A stretch of 64,000 nt of DNA. Source: Nectonema munidae. Lineage: Eukaryota > Nematomorpha > Nectonematoida > Nectonematidae. Made by a program: the position numbers and the translations under genes. The stretch covers positions 496,001 through 560,000 of the forward strand of contig JAUIRK010000920.1 in assembly GCA_030549495.1 (NCBI GenBank), read 5' to 3'. Within the stretch, counting starts at the first letter, position 1. Each line of letters starts with the position of its first letter. Under the pieces are notes generated by a model. That model saw only the letters and a program-made list of their open reading frames with translations. It searched no databases and was not told the origin of the DNA. This document shows positions 47,165 through 57,969 of the stretch, piece after piece.

Positions 47165-47460
47165 AGCCAAGCTCTTGGCTGAGCTGGAACAGCTAGAAAG
47201 CGGGTCCGGAGTTTGTAGATAGTGGAACAGCCATCAGATATGGTGGTTAGCTGCGACATAAGCGAGGCGAAGAAGTAGATTGGGTGACTCCTTTCTACAA
47301 GTTAAAATGCTCCATGTTCAGGACGATGTCGTGACAAGGCGAGTAAGGCCGCCTTCAAATAAGCCTAGTTACTGCTGCCTTGCAGTTAGTCCATTAGACA
47401 AAGGCTAGATCCGTAGCTTACAATTACGGCGTGGAAGGGAATTGGAGACCTCACCACTAA
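47165..47460 (+). repeat. GC-richer segment, possibly non-LTR retrotransposon leader
   Basis: This block (GCCAAGCTCTTGGCTGAGCT to CGTGGAAGGGAATTGGAGAC) is notably less AT-rich than its surroundings and lacks an open frame. Its wording recalls untranslated leaders of invertebrate non-LTR elements, but I cannot assign a family. Confidence 0.3.
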
Positions 47461-47623
47461 GACTTAACATTAAAATAAGAAAAGTAATAATGAAAATCTA
47501 CTCACAAGACAAAAAAAAGATATAGAATTGAGAAAAGTAAAAATTATTGGGCGGGTGAAAGGCTTTTTCGCCCCTCCCCGGAGGTGCACATCAGATAAAA
47601 ACACATCATAAAGCATAAAGGTA

Positions 47624-47766
47624 AAGGTACTGTCGGGTGTTTTCACCGAGAAGGCACAATTGCGCCGCTTGTATCGAACCATGAAGAAAGAAGGCTTGAT
47701 GCAGGATCGAACCCAAGACCTTGAGTTATCGAAAACCAGTATCTAACCAAACTTACTCACACGCCC
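47624..47766 (-). repeat. SINE family 1 copy (tRNA-derived)
   Basis: Nearly complete on the minus strand, from GGGCGTGTGAGTAAGTTTGG through ACTGGTTTTCGATAACTC, GTCTTGGGTTCGATCCTGCA and ACAAGCGGCGCAATTGTGCC to AACACCCGACAGTACC. This copy helps define the element as about 140 bp. Confidence 0.88.
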
Positions 47767-48261
47767 TATATACCTTTATAGACAAAGAATGAAAAAAGCA
47801 TGATATACTACTACCTTCATAACACAAAATACTCAAAATCATAACCACGTATGCTAATAAGATTGGCTGTTTTAGAATTTAAAAAGTCATATGGAAAAAT
47901 AAAAATGGAGAAAAGCTCTAAAAAAAGAAACGTTTTTTTTTCTTTTGCTTTATTCAACCTTTAAGAGAGAGCTAGAAGGATATGTCTAAAAATGTGTGCA
48001 TCCAATATATTTTCCACTATTATATTGATGTATTATTATTAATAAGATTGACAGCTGATATTACTCATAAAGTCTGGATTAGAGTTTCTACCCGAGATTT
48101 CTTGGGAAATCAAGGATTTTTATCCGTTCAATTCTAGAGAAGGAAGGCCCTAGAACTAGCGAAAAATAAAAAAATAATTTTTTTTTAAATTATTTTTAGA
48201 GTTTACTTTAAAGAAACGAAATAACTAATATATAATATAGTGTTTGTGTGTGTGTGTGTCC
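47767..48261. other. AT-rich stretch, nothing recognised
   Basis: Ends in a short GT microsatellite at about 48243-48258. No genes seen. Confidence 0.3.
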
Positions 48262-48412
48262 ATGTGTAGTATGTATGTATGTATCGCGTAATTGTGATTT
48301 ATATTCTCTCAATGTTTTTGTCAACTATTTTCTTGAAGTTTTTGTAAGAATGATCTATGATCAACATCATCATTAGACATGAAATCATTCAGCCTATTTT
48401 GACGTAGATTGA
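48262..48412 (-). repeat. Dispersed repeat, copy B (inverted to copy A)
   Basis: In reverse complement it reads GGCTGAATGATTTCATGTCT, AATGATGATGTTGATCATAG, AGAATATAAATCACAATTAC and GCGATACATACATACATAC, matching 42236-42345. Copy B has an extra ~20 bases in the middle. Confidence 0.7.
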
Positions 48413-48622
48413 CTCATTAGAATTATGCTACACTTTCAAGCTCGCCCTTTTTTCAAAAACACAACCTTGATAAACGTTTAATTCTTCAAAAACAAGTCAA
48501 CCATTGCTGCATGTGTTGATAATTGAGTTTAGTACTTTTTTCGGGATCCAAGCTACAAATTAGCGTTATAACGCATCAACTGTAACACGTGTTACATTAC
48601 CATAAAAAAATGGAGCCAAGAC

Positions 48623-49319
48623 TAGGGTGCCCACCCCGGGATTCCTCGTCCTCGAGTCCCCGGGGAATCGTGAAATTTCAAAATCCTCGTCCTCGAAAAA
48701 AATTTTTAAATTTCCTCGGGGAATTTTTGAAAAAAAAATTATGTCGAATCCGACGACAAAAATATCGAAGTAACGGAGAAGAAAGATGAAACATTAATCG
48801 TTAGCAACCAAAAAACAGAGAAGAAAAGCGTGAAGGAGGAATTGGACGAATTTCTGAAGATTAATGAAAATGAAGAACGTGAAACTAAAAGCAAGATTTT
48901 AAGCAGAGGAAATAATGAAAAAAACATTTGACCTTTATTTAGAAACAAATAGGAGGCCCGAAGTTTTAGAAACTTTATTCAAAAATTTAGAGCATAAAAC
49001 CAACTTCTGTGGATGCCGAAAGAGTGTTTTCGTCAATGGGTTATTTACAAAAATAAGAAACCAGTTGAATGATGAAACTTTGAACGCTCTAATTTTTCTT
49101 AGATATTTTTTTAAAACATAAATCTTTTATGCATTTAAATTTTTTTCAATAAAAATCTTATATGAGACTTTTAAATTTTCTTTTCTGAACAGTTTTTACT
49201 GTAAAAAAATCGCTTTTTCTTCCCCGGGGAATCCCCAGGGAAATTTTCAAAAATTACGAGGTCCTCGTTCCCCGGGGAATGAAAAAAAGACCTTAAAGTG
49301 GACACACTAGCCAAGACCC
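48623..49319 (+). mobile_element. Internally deleted hAT element with a C-terminal transposase relic, 697 bp
   Basis: Ends TAGGGTGCCCAC and, in reverse, TAGTGTGTCCAC, with a perfect 8-bp duplication GCCAAGAC (48615-48622 and 49320-49327). Subterminal CCTCG/CCCCGGGGAAT strings repeat at both ends. The interior keeps an N-terminal acidic piece, then the hAT dimerisation region: a CGCRKSVFVNGLF segment whose other frame gives VDAERVFSSMG, followed by NQLNDETLNALIFLRYFFK up to 49119. Most of the catalytic core is deleted. Related to 62197-62885 (NETLNALVFLKSYF). Confidence 0.92.
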
Positions 49320-49327
49320 CTTGTGCG

Positions 49328-49556
49328 TTACATTAAATTCCGTGTTATAATGGCTTTACTGTGTACACTGGAAAGACAAAATATTTGAATTGATCTTTGC
49401 GTGGTTAAAAAGAGCATCAGCTCGAAAATTTCATCATAATCCTATTGAAAAAATTGGAAACCTTGATCGGAGAGGCCTGGAATTACGCTAGTGTAGATAT
49501 TGTGATTTGTGAGGATGTGTGATATAAATAATCATATACTTTAATTTTTAGTAAAG
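49328..49556. other. Spacer, nothing recognised
   Basis: Mixed composition, no frames or repeats noted. Confidence 0.25.
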
Positions 49557-49800
49557 GATGCAATGGAGACAACGAAGCATAGATCAATAAACTGTTCTTG
49601 GGTTAGGAAGTCTTCTGATGCCAGATTACTAATCGAGATTATAAACGGTTTTTTTGATAAATTGATAGTATTTTTCAAATTTTTGTAGGTTAAGAAAATA
49701 ATGAAAACTTTTTTAGCTAAAATACACTACACATTGTTTTATGGCCTCTAGGACATCTTATCTAAGAAGATTCTTTAGGAAAAGAGTTTAAAATTTTTTA
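49557..49800 (-). mobile_element. hAT (ZBED type) transposase fragment
   Basis: In reverse complement, ACAAAAATTTGAAAAATACT, ACCGTTTATAATCTCGATTA and AGAAGACTTCCTAAC match 45790-45890 inside the full-length hAT at 44419. It is a second, truncated copy of that family. No termini seen. Confidence 0.75.
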
Positions 49801-51302
49801 CCTGCTTTATAATGCCACTCACTTCATCAACATTGAACTGATTCTAAAAATATAAATTATACATTTGTGATGATATAAAAAACTTTGAACGAAAACAAAA
49901 AAAGAGAAAAAAATAGTGATATGTTTGAAAGGACAAAACACAATATTATTCAATTGAAATATTTTATTTGCATAAAATAAAGCGATTTAAACCACATTTA
50001 TGAAAATATGAAAGGTAACAAATCGAAAATTTAAAAGATTAAATATTATGTAACATGACAGGGTAAATCAAAAGTGCTCATCTTGGGGCACTTGGGTTTT
50101 TATGAATACAAATTTTAGCAAAAAAAAATTTTTATTTTAAAAAAAAGAAAAGGTAAGACATTTTTATCCGTAATACAATTAAAAAAACTCGTCTCCTTCT
50201 CCGCTAATAATTTCAACAAAGAAAGTGCGTCTTTAGCAACAATATATTAGCTTTATTTTGCAAAAATTATATCAAATTTATATTTGGAGGCATAACTCAA
50301 ATTTGAAAAACAGTAAATTAAATAAATGACAAGATTAAACTTTTAAAAAGCTTTTATATATTTAGATTACATTTTCTAATTGGAACTAATTAGACATAAC
50401 TTAAAAATATAAGGTATTTTATATAGATAAATTTACGAGCGTTTTAGCGTCCAAAAAATTAAAAAATTAGACGCATTATTTTTTTGTATGTCTAACTTTC
50501 AATTTTATGGTGCTATCTCCAACTATTTTTTAAGGAGCTTCATTTTTATTCAAAGTTAAGTTTTTGTTGGCGGCATCAAATGTAAAAATATAATGATAAA
50601 TTCAAAAAATGATAATATTTCTATCATCTCACTCGATTTCCAAGGATAAAAAACTGGCGTGTGCTATACTAGGATCATACTGCGTGTAGTAGAAGGTGAT
50701 GTATAATCTCATAACAGAAATCAGATCCACTTATGTATTTGTTTTGTGGATGCTGAAGACAAAACCATCAAACAAGTATTGGAATTTAGATAAAAGAATT
50801 AACTCCTAAGCATTGGAACAGAAAAACCAGTCATTGGAAGAGGCAAAATACGAAATTCCATGATGATCCCAAAACAGCAAAAATGGTGAGGGTAAGTGAC
50901 AGGAATGAAATATAGCTGTAAAAAAATCAGACAAAACGTTTCCTTTTATTTAAGGATCAAAAGAATCGACCCCTTTATAAAAATGGAAAAAGATGGAAAG
51001 AAAGAAGAATTGACAGATGATGAATGAAAAGATAATTTAAAACTAAATTTTGAGAACTTACAAGGTCAAAGAATGAAAATGGAGCTCAAAAAAGTTAGAT
51101 TTTATGAGTTAAAAAACATAAAATCTATAAAATCCTACATTAAAAAATGGAACCTTCACGTGATTACACAAAAAAATAATGCGATAAACTCAATTTTGTT
51201 GTGACTAGATCATTCTGTATTCTCAGCATCAGAAACTGCATACACAAACTAAAATTAATATGGTTCGTATACTACCTGCATATGATTTTTTTGTATATGA
51301 TA
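49801..51302. other. AT-rich stretch, nothing recognised
   Basis: No genes, tRNA-like cores or paired transposon ends were seen. Confidence 0.3.
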
Positions 51303-51310
51303 GATTTAAC

Positions 51311-51558
51311 CAATGCCCGCGCTTGCGCTAATTTTTGAACTATCAGATTAATCTTCTTCAAGGCGAAAAGAAAACATATGATGTATTTGTCAAGGCATAT
51401 CTATACACATTACATTTTCATGAAAGAAATTATGGTTTGGCATATTTTTTTAGGGCAATGAAAAAATTTTAGGGGAGCTTGAAATTAGCTAGAGGGCTTG
51501 AGAAATAGTTTGGAGGGGAGGGCTATGCCCCAAAATTTAATAAGTAGCGCGGGCTCTG
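51311..51558. mobile_element. Complete hAT MITE, 248 bp
   Basis: Ends CAATGCCCGCGCTTGCGC and, in reverse, CAGAGCCCGCGCTACTTA. A perfect 8-bp duplication GATTTAAC flanks it (51303-51310 and 51559-51566). G-rich subterminal sequence (GGAGGGGAGGGC) lies near the right end. Confidence 0.93.
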
Positions 51559-51778
51559 GATTTAACCATCATCCATCAAGGATCCTAATTGGTCTAAAAG
51601 TTCATTTTATATTGATACAAGCTGAAAGTGTAAAAATTTGAATAGAAATAGAATTGTGCTATGCATTTGAAAAAACTGATTTAAATGAAATATCGCATCT
51701 TATCATATTTAACTTGATGTGGATATACTAGTTATGATGAAATATAATATTTAATCTGAAGAGACAATATTGAATTAA

Positions 51779-51907
51779 CCCATTTACGGCCAATGTTCCT
51801 ATTTTGGAACATAAGTAATTTCATCTTCGTCTGCTTTTTTCAATGACTTTGAATATAAATCGTCTACGTTTTTTTAGATATCGTCTGCTTTGCTTGGCCT
51901 TAATGGG
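51779..51907. mobile_element. piggyBac-type MITE flanked by TTAA, 129 bp
   Basis: TTAA at 51775-51778 and 51908-51911. Ends CCCATTTACGGCC and GGCCTTAATGGG. It shares GGAACATAAGTAATTTCATC, GACTTTGAATATAAATCGTC and GATATCGTCTG with the copy at 41989. The internal palindrome has drifted to TGTTCCTATTTTGGAACA. Confidence 0.85.
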
Positions 51908-51911
51908 TTAA

Positions 51912-52440
51912 AGAAGGAATTTTCTGATTTATATATTATTTGATAAAATAAACTTCAAAACTTGAGCACAAAAATCATTAACAATCTTAAAAATCATTAA
52001 CAAGAGTAAGAGATGCTTTGTGTCCCAAAAACAATTTTATGAAAAATGATAAATAAAACTGAAAAAACTGTGTCGCGCATTCATTTATACTATCTATTGA
52101 AAGGATAAAACTTTTCAGTTATCTCTAACAAAGTGTGATAAATCTTCAGATACTATTAAGATCAAACACTCCAATATTAAAATCCGTAAAAGAGCTAAGA
52201 ACAAGAATGCATAAGGAATTTTTCAAAAAAGTGTTTGCTTCTTCATAATACAAAAAAAGAAACGATGTAATATTTTCACTTCTTCGGAAGAGAGAAAAAA
52301 TAAATGCCCATCTTTGTAGCCAGAATTCAGGAAAAATTATTTGTGAACTATTTTTAATGAAACAAAAATTATTTTGGTATTATTTAATCACTTATGAAAT
52401 TAAAGTGAAATAATTATGGATTTAATTTTGTTTCAAATTG
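51912..52440. other. AT-rich stretch, nothing recognised
   Basis: No frames or repeats of note. Confidence 0.25.
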
Positions 52441-52705
52441 AATCAGGAATAAAGAAATAAGACGAAGAACAAAAGTAATGACGAGTGTGATAGATGTAAT
52501 CGAAAAGAACAAAATGAGATGGCATGGAGGACACGTGCTGGGAAGGGAAAAAGATGAGAAAACAAGGAAAGCATACGATGAACAGGTAAAAGGAAGGCAA
52601 AGAATGAGATGGGGAGATGATTTGTAAGAAAGTATGAAAAAATTTGGTTTGAAAGAAAGCGATGCTACAGACAGAAGGCTTTGGAGAAGATGGATAAGAT
52701 GAAGA
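52441..52705 (+). pseudogene. Non-LTR retrotransposon ORF2 C-terminus fragment
   Basis: RRRTKVMTSVIDVIEKNKMR, WHGGHVLGREKDEKTRKAY, GRQRMRWGDD and, after a stop, ESMKKFGLKESDATDRRLWR and RWIR. This is the familiar tail of non-LTR ORF2 proteins (RRLRW.GHV.R......GRPK.RW.D.....L......A.DR..WR). It may belong to the same family as the RT piece at 6.6 kb. Confidence 0.8.
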
Positions 52706-53379
52706 AGAATTAAGAATTTTAAAAATTAATTAAGAAATAATTAATGAACATTTAAATGAAATGTTATGATCATTTAAAAAATAAGATCTTATATAATCCA
52801 AATACGGTATATAATTTAAGTTAAATTTATTATTTTAGAAAAAATATATATAATCATGCTTTACATAGCTGCAAATGTTTGAGAACAATGGATCGAAGTT
52901 TACTAACAAAGAAGGTTAAATAGATTTGCATGATGAAAGTTAAAAATTTATAAATAAACTATTTTCATATGTTTCTCTTTAACTACATGCTTACATATCT
53001 GGAAGATAAAACAATCTGCAACAAATTTTAAAGATTTTGTATCACATTCACAAGGTATACTTTTCAGATAAGCAAAATATGTGAAAAAGAAATCCATAAA
53101 ACAAAAAAAAAATTTTTAACTTGACACATATTTTTTTACAAAATTAAAAAAATATTTAAAACTTAAAGAAGTGTAAGAAAATCAATAGCAATACTATAGT
53201 AATCAAACTATAATGCATGATCTGCCTCAAGTGCTATGACTATATAATATATGTGCATCAATATAGACGTTTAAAAATGGGTTACCGACTCAAAAACTGT
53301 AAAAACCAGACTTAGAAAAATAAATATCTTTGGTTAAAAATACATGAAGATAAGCAGCTAGTTTTACATGGTAACAAAC
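52706..53379. other. AT-rich stretch, nothing recognised
   Basis: No genes or paired repeats seen. Confidence 0.25.
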
Positions 53380-54008
53380 GCTGAAGCAGTACTTATTTTT
53401 CCTATTATATATATAGCTATTATATATATAATATGGGTCCGAACCAAAAGCCCCCCCCCGGGACAAAATCCCTTCTCTCAAAATGAGAAAGAGGACAAAA
53501 CCCCCTCTCTTTTAAACACAAAAATTTGATTTTAATATTAGAGTTAGTATTAACACAAGCCATAAATTTGATTTTAATATTAGAGTAATACAAAAACTTG
53601 ACTTAAATATTAGAATTAGTGTTAACAAAACACAAAAAGGACGTGTACAGACAAAAAACCTACCTGACAAAATCCCTTCCTTCAGAATGAAATAGAGGAC
53701 AACCCCTCCCCCCCCCCCTCTCCCTCGCAAAATCAGAGCATAATTGAGCGTGTATATTACATAACTTTGTTTTTTAGTACATATTTTAAAAAATTCACTT
53801 TTTTTCTAGCAAATGATACAATATTAGGTAAAATTCACTTTATTGAATTTAAACGTAAGAAAGAATCTCCTCTTCATAAGAAAAGGAGGGGGGGGGGGGG
53901 GGGGGATTTTGTCCGGGGGAGGGGTTTGTCCAGGGGGGGGGGGGGGGGAGGTTGTCCTACCTCCATATAATATATATCTATTTATTATATATAAGCTGAA
54001 GCAGTGCT
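53380..54008. repeat. Fold-back-like element with G/C tracts between 14-base direct repeats
   Basis: GCTGAAGCAGTACT at 53380-53393 and GCTGAAGCAGTGCT at 53995-54008 bracket the block. Just inside are AT-rich inverted ends (ATTATATATATAATATGGG against ATATAATATATAT). Next inside are GGACAAAATCCC on the left and GGGGATTTTGTCC on the right, each next to C or G runs of 9-18 bases. A ~47-base tandem (AAATTTGATTTTAATATTAG, AGTTAGTATTAACA) lies at 53520-53640. No coding content. Superfamily unknown. Confidence 0.6.
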
Positions 54009-54919
54009 GTATCTATCTTTAATGGCAAAAACTTAATAAAACGTGTATATAAGTATGGAAAATTGGAATAAAATATGTAGATTACATTACAATTTAAGTC
54101 TAAAATATCTGGATTAAATTTTTATTGATGATATATTAATACAAATTAATTCTTCTCTTGGTACACCACTGCCTTGAAGCAAATCAATTATTTTCCCATT
54201 TAGTTAAACCAACATTTACAATAACTTTTTAGATAACATGAAGGTGCAAAATAAGTGAAAATATTACAAAGATATTCTTTCAATAAAGTCATCATAGTCT
54301 AAAAAGGATGATCTTCAATCATAGTTGACAAAAGATTATGTAAAGTAAGTTGTGCTAGAGAATAAAGTTCTGTTTTATATTTAAATCCTGTTTTGAACTT
54401 CTATATGTGGGTCTGGCTATTAGTGAAACGTATATTTTATTTATCCAAAAATCATAATGAACATCAGAAATTGCATTAATGTATGAAATCTTTGGATTTG
54501 AGTATAAGCTTAGAAATTAAAAATAATTTTAATTTTTATATTTTAAAGAATTGGCTGAGATTAACTCATTAAATAAAAACTGCTACAGATCTATTAATTT
54601 GCATACAAAAAAGTACATTTACACTATCCCAAACATAATTCTATTTCAAAATATAATAATCTTTTATTTACTAATAATTAACATTATATTTTACTTCAAC
54701 AACTTCGCCTTCAGATTTCATTATTTTAATAGAAAATACAAGAAAGTTTCATAACACCAACAGAGCAAATTGTAATGCAGCAAAATAATTAAAGAAGAAA
54801 ATAATTATGTCTTATTATTTTACATTTCATAAGTTTATAATAATTACCAAAATTCTATTATTCTATATATTATCTTATTAACTTTATTGTAATTTAAATC
54901 AACAAATTTTTATTATATT
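54009..54919. other. AT-rich stretch, nothing recognised
   Basis: Very AT-rich. One short frame at 54551-54754 follows base composition only. Confidence 0.25.
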
Positions 54920-54935
54920 ACTAATAAAAATTTAG

Positions 54936-55094
54936 TTGTTGTTGTTGTTGTTGTTTTATTTGACACAGCTTGTAAAATGCAAGGATTTCGAAAGCTGGCA
55001 TGAGGCTTTTACAAATTTAAGATGATTAATCACAGTTTTTGTGAATTTGTTTTTTTAGCATTGGGAGCCTTGGGGATCGAACCCCTGACCTTCA
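54936..55094 (-). repeat. SINE family 2 copy with 16-bp target duplication
   Basis: Minus-strand element running from TGAAGGTCAGGGGTTCGATC (B-box side; 5' truncated, A-box missing) to a tail of (CAA)n, seen as GTT repeats at 54936-54954. It is flanked by a perfect 16-bp duplication, ACTAATAAAAATTTAG (54920-54935 and 55095-55110), the signature of LINE-driven insertion. A core fragment of the same family is at 828-870. Confidence 0.9.
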
Positions 55095-55262
55095 ACTAAT
55101 AAAAATTTAGTATAAAACAGTGAGATTTTTTTTGTAAATTTCCAAAATTAATCAGCTTGGTTTCTCTAACCCTTTCTTTTGAGAGATATAATATAAAAAT
55201 TATATTATGAAATTCAAGTCATTAATATAAATCAATAAAACTTTATCTTTTATATATTATAT

Positions 55263-55650
55263 CAGTGGTTCTTAACTGCCGTCTAAATTGACCACGGGGT
55301 CTCATAAAATATTCATAGGGGTCTATAGGCAGAAAAAAAATTTGAAGTAAATAATCGAAAAATTTTCCCTTTAGTTTTTATTATTATGTAATAAATTTTA
55401 ACACTAACCTTGAAAGAAGGGTAACCTGTTGATTCTCATACAATCCGATTCAGTATACTTTTAAAAGAGAAGAAACATTATAGAACATTTAAAAAGGCTT
55501 ATTTTTGGGGAATTTGACCGTCACAAACAGGTTTTAATATATTATTATTATTGCTGAAAATAGACTTTTTTTGTAGAATATCTATGAAAGGGTTCACTAC
55601 TAAAAAAAACAAAAAAGGGGTCAATTAAAAAAGATTAACTCTATAAAGAA
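55263..55650 (+). mobile_element. hAT-like MITE, left end clear, right end uncertain
   Basis: Starts CAGTGGTTCTTAACTGCCGT and has GGGGTCTCATAAAATATTCA, GGGGTCTATAGGCAG. This resembles the outer element at 30536 (CAGGGATTCTTAAG...GTCCGTGAGG). A GGGGTCAATTAAAAAAGATT string near 55617 could be the decayed right side. No duplication was found. Confidence 0.5.
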
Positions 55651-55859
55651 TTTAATTTTTCAAAGGCCGCCCATCTCTTCGCCATTGTACATCTCTTCGC
55701 CAATTTTTAACTTTTACCCTCTAGTACTCGTTTCTTGTCTTTAAATATATGCCGACATATGGGCCAGACTGAGCATGGGTAAACGACGTCTAACCGTATG
55801 TGTTGTGCTCTACTTCTATATATTCATAGCAGCATATTTTTTTGTGTATAAATTATATC

Positions 55860-56400
55860 TCAAACCTGTATACTACGATGATTCATCTCCAACCTGTATA
55901 CTACGATGGTTTTTATTCCATGTACAAATGCCTAGGGAGACAATGTTCAACTTTCTGTTCATATTTTGTTGGATTGGGGGAGATGATGCTACATAAGTTA
56001 TTACCTATATACCTGTATACTACGATTGTTTATCTTCAACCTGTATACTGCGATTATTCATCTCCAACTTGTCAGTTCATATTTTGCTATGTGTAGGATT
56101 TTATATACCTCATTCGGGGAGACGATGTTAAATAAGTTATTGCCTATATTTTTGCATTTTTTTCACGATATTAAATAATATATCTGTCATATAATCAAAA
56201 TAAAATTCTGTAATCAAAGAATCAAAAAATATTCTCTAAAAAATCTAAAAATATGAAATTTTCTGTTCATCTTTTGCTAACGCATACGATGTTACAAAAG
56301 TTATAACCTATATTTTGCAATTTGAACGATTTTAAATAATATATTTGTCAAATAATGAAAATAAAATTATGTAATCAAAGAATCCAAAAATATTCAAATC
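55860..56400 (+). repeat. Composite minisatellite, second locus
   Basis: Contains the 28-base unit (TATACTACGATGATTCATCT, CCAACCTG), the spacer GGTTTTTATTCCATGTACAA, GGGAGACAATGTTCAACTTT and ATAAGTTATTACCTATATAC, and the AT-rich continuation (AAATAAAATTCTGTAATCAA, AGAATC). The order is the same as at 14555-15500 but shorter. No transposase follows at this locus. Confidence 0.8.
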
Positions 56401-56529
56401 AAAAATATTTATTTTTTTTTAAATATATCGTTGGTTTCCCTTACTTTTAGTTTCGTATATGCATAATTAAAAAAAAATTATTAGAGACTAGGTTTATCTT
56501 TCTATTCTAAAAGTAACTAAATTCACCTG

Positions 56530-57905
56530 TTGTAGCTGATTACCTTGCTTCGTGCAAAACCATATTTTGTGGATATAGTGCGCTTCCTATAGATCTCTTT
56601 ATAGGAAAATTAGAGTTTGCGAAAATTTTGGTTAATTGGGACACACTTAATCCTTTTCTCTAGCTAAACATCCTAAATGTATGAAATGTAATAAATTAGG
56701 GCATAGTACTATCGAATGCACGAGCTCCTTTTCCTTCCTTCAGATGTAACTCCCTTTTTGAATCTCACATAGACCTATGTTTTTGCACTCCTGACATGTT
56801 ACCCTTAGTTAAAACTTGGCAAATTCTAGATGAAGCATCATTATAAGAGCAATTTTACATTGAACTTATGCTAGACTCCACATTGATATCTTATGGAACT
56901 CCAGATTTGAAGAATCATTTTAATTCTTGTTTATTCTGTGATGCGTTAAAATCTAAGATTCATGAATTTAGAGTCATTTTCGAAAATAACATTACCGACA
57001 CTACGACTTTGGAATTCTTTTCTCAAACACTAACCAAATGCCTAACTGACGCTGTTAATGTTGCAACCTCTCAAATCAAAACCAAGGGTAGTTTTGGAAC
57101 GCAGAACTTCACCAAATACGGAAAAAACCGTTATGCTTTAAGAAAATTAAAAAAAATTAGCGACCAATAAAACTGGAATATATACAATCGGATTAAAAGA
57201 TTATACATAAATAAAATTAATTTAAAAAAAAAGAAATGGTCAGATTTTCTTAATTTTGACAACAATAACATGTGAAAGAAATTTAATGCTTTGATTAAAA
57301 ATAAATCACATAATTCTTCTAATATTTTGAAGATCGGAAATAATACTGTATAAATTAAAGAAAATTCGTATGAAATCTTAAGCTCTCTCTTTCCAAAAAT
57401 CCCAGTTTGCGCTTTCCCCCTTTCAACCATAGGTTAAATAGAAATTTCGTACTAGTCTCTATTGTAGAATTACTTCATTGCTTAAAAAAGGTCAATAAAA
57501 ATTCTGCTTCGTGTTCAGATCGAATCACTTTCAGAGTCATTCAATTAACTATGCCCTTGACTAGTAGTTTTATTTTGAATATATATTAAGGAATTTTAGC
57601 CCTTTCATAATTCCCTTGTAATTTGAAAACAGGTTAAGTAATTCTTATTGAGAATTGGCGTTCAATTACTCTTCTTCCATGCCTTAGCAAACTCCTTGAA
57701 AAAGTAATCAGGTATCGTCTTCTAGAACATATTCAAAAGTCTCAATGGATTGATATTAACCAATTCCCTTATGTTCATTCGAGATCATCTGAATTTGTTT
57801 TTGAACGTCTGACCTCCTTAATTTATGATTGTTTCAAGCACAAATCGTCCTTAACTACTTTCTTCATAGATTTTAAGGATGCTTTCAATTCTGTCTGTGG
57901 GGCAT
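56530..57905 (+). pseudogene. Non-LTR retrotransposon A, RT relic with an upstream zinc knuckle
   Basis: A CCHC knuckle (KCMKCNKLGHSTIEC, about 56676-56720) precedes a linker frame at 56868-57170 (MLDSTLISYGTPDLKNHFN...). The RT region follows: SASCSDRITFRVIQL, then NWRSITLLPCLSKLLEKVIR, INQFPYVHSRSSEFVFERLT and FFIDFKDAFNSV ending near 57905. FIDFKDAF is the first catalytic Asp block; the YADD block is missing because the copy stops there. At least six stops or frame changes. The clade is not assigned; the endonuclease domain was not found. Confidence 0.85.
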
Positions 57906-57969
57906 GAATAATAAGAAATATAGAACTCGCATAGAGATATTACCACTATAGAGTTCGCAACATAAATAA

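Noticed and set aside
56676-56720. Zinc knuckle as evidence of a retrovirus-like gag
   Set aside because: The RT that follows is of the non-LTR kind and no LTRs flank it; knuckles also occur in non-LTR ORF1 proteins.
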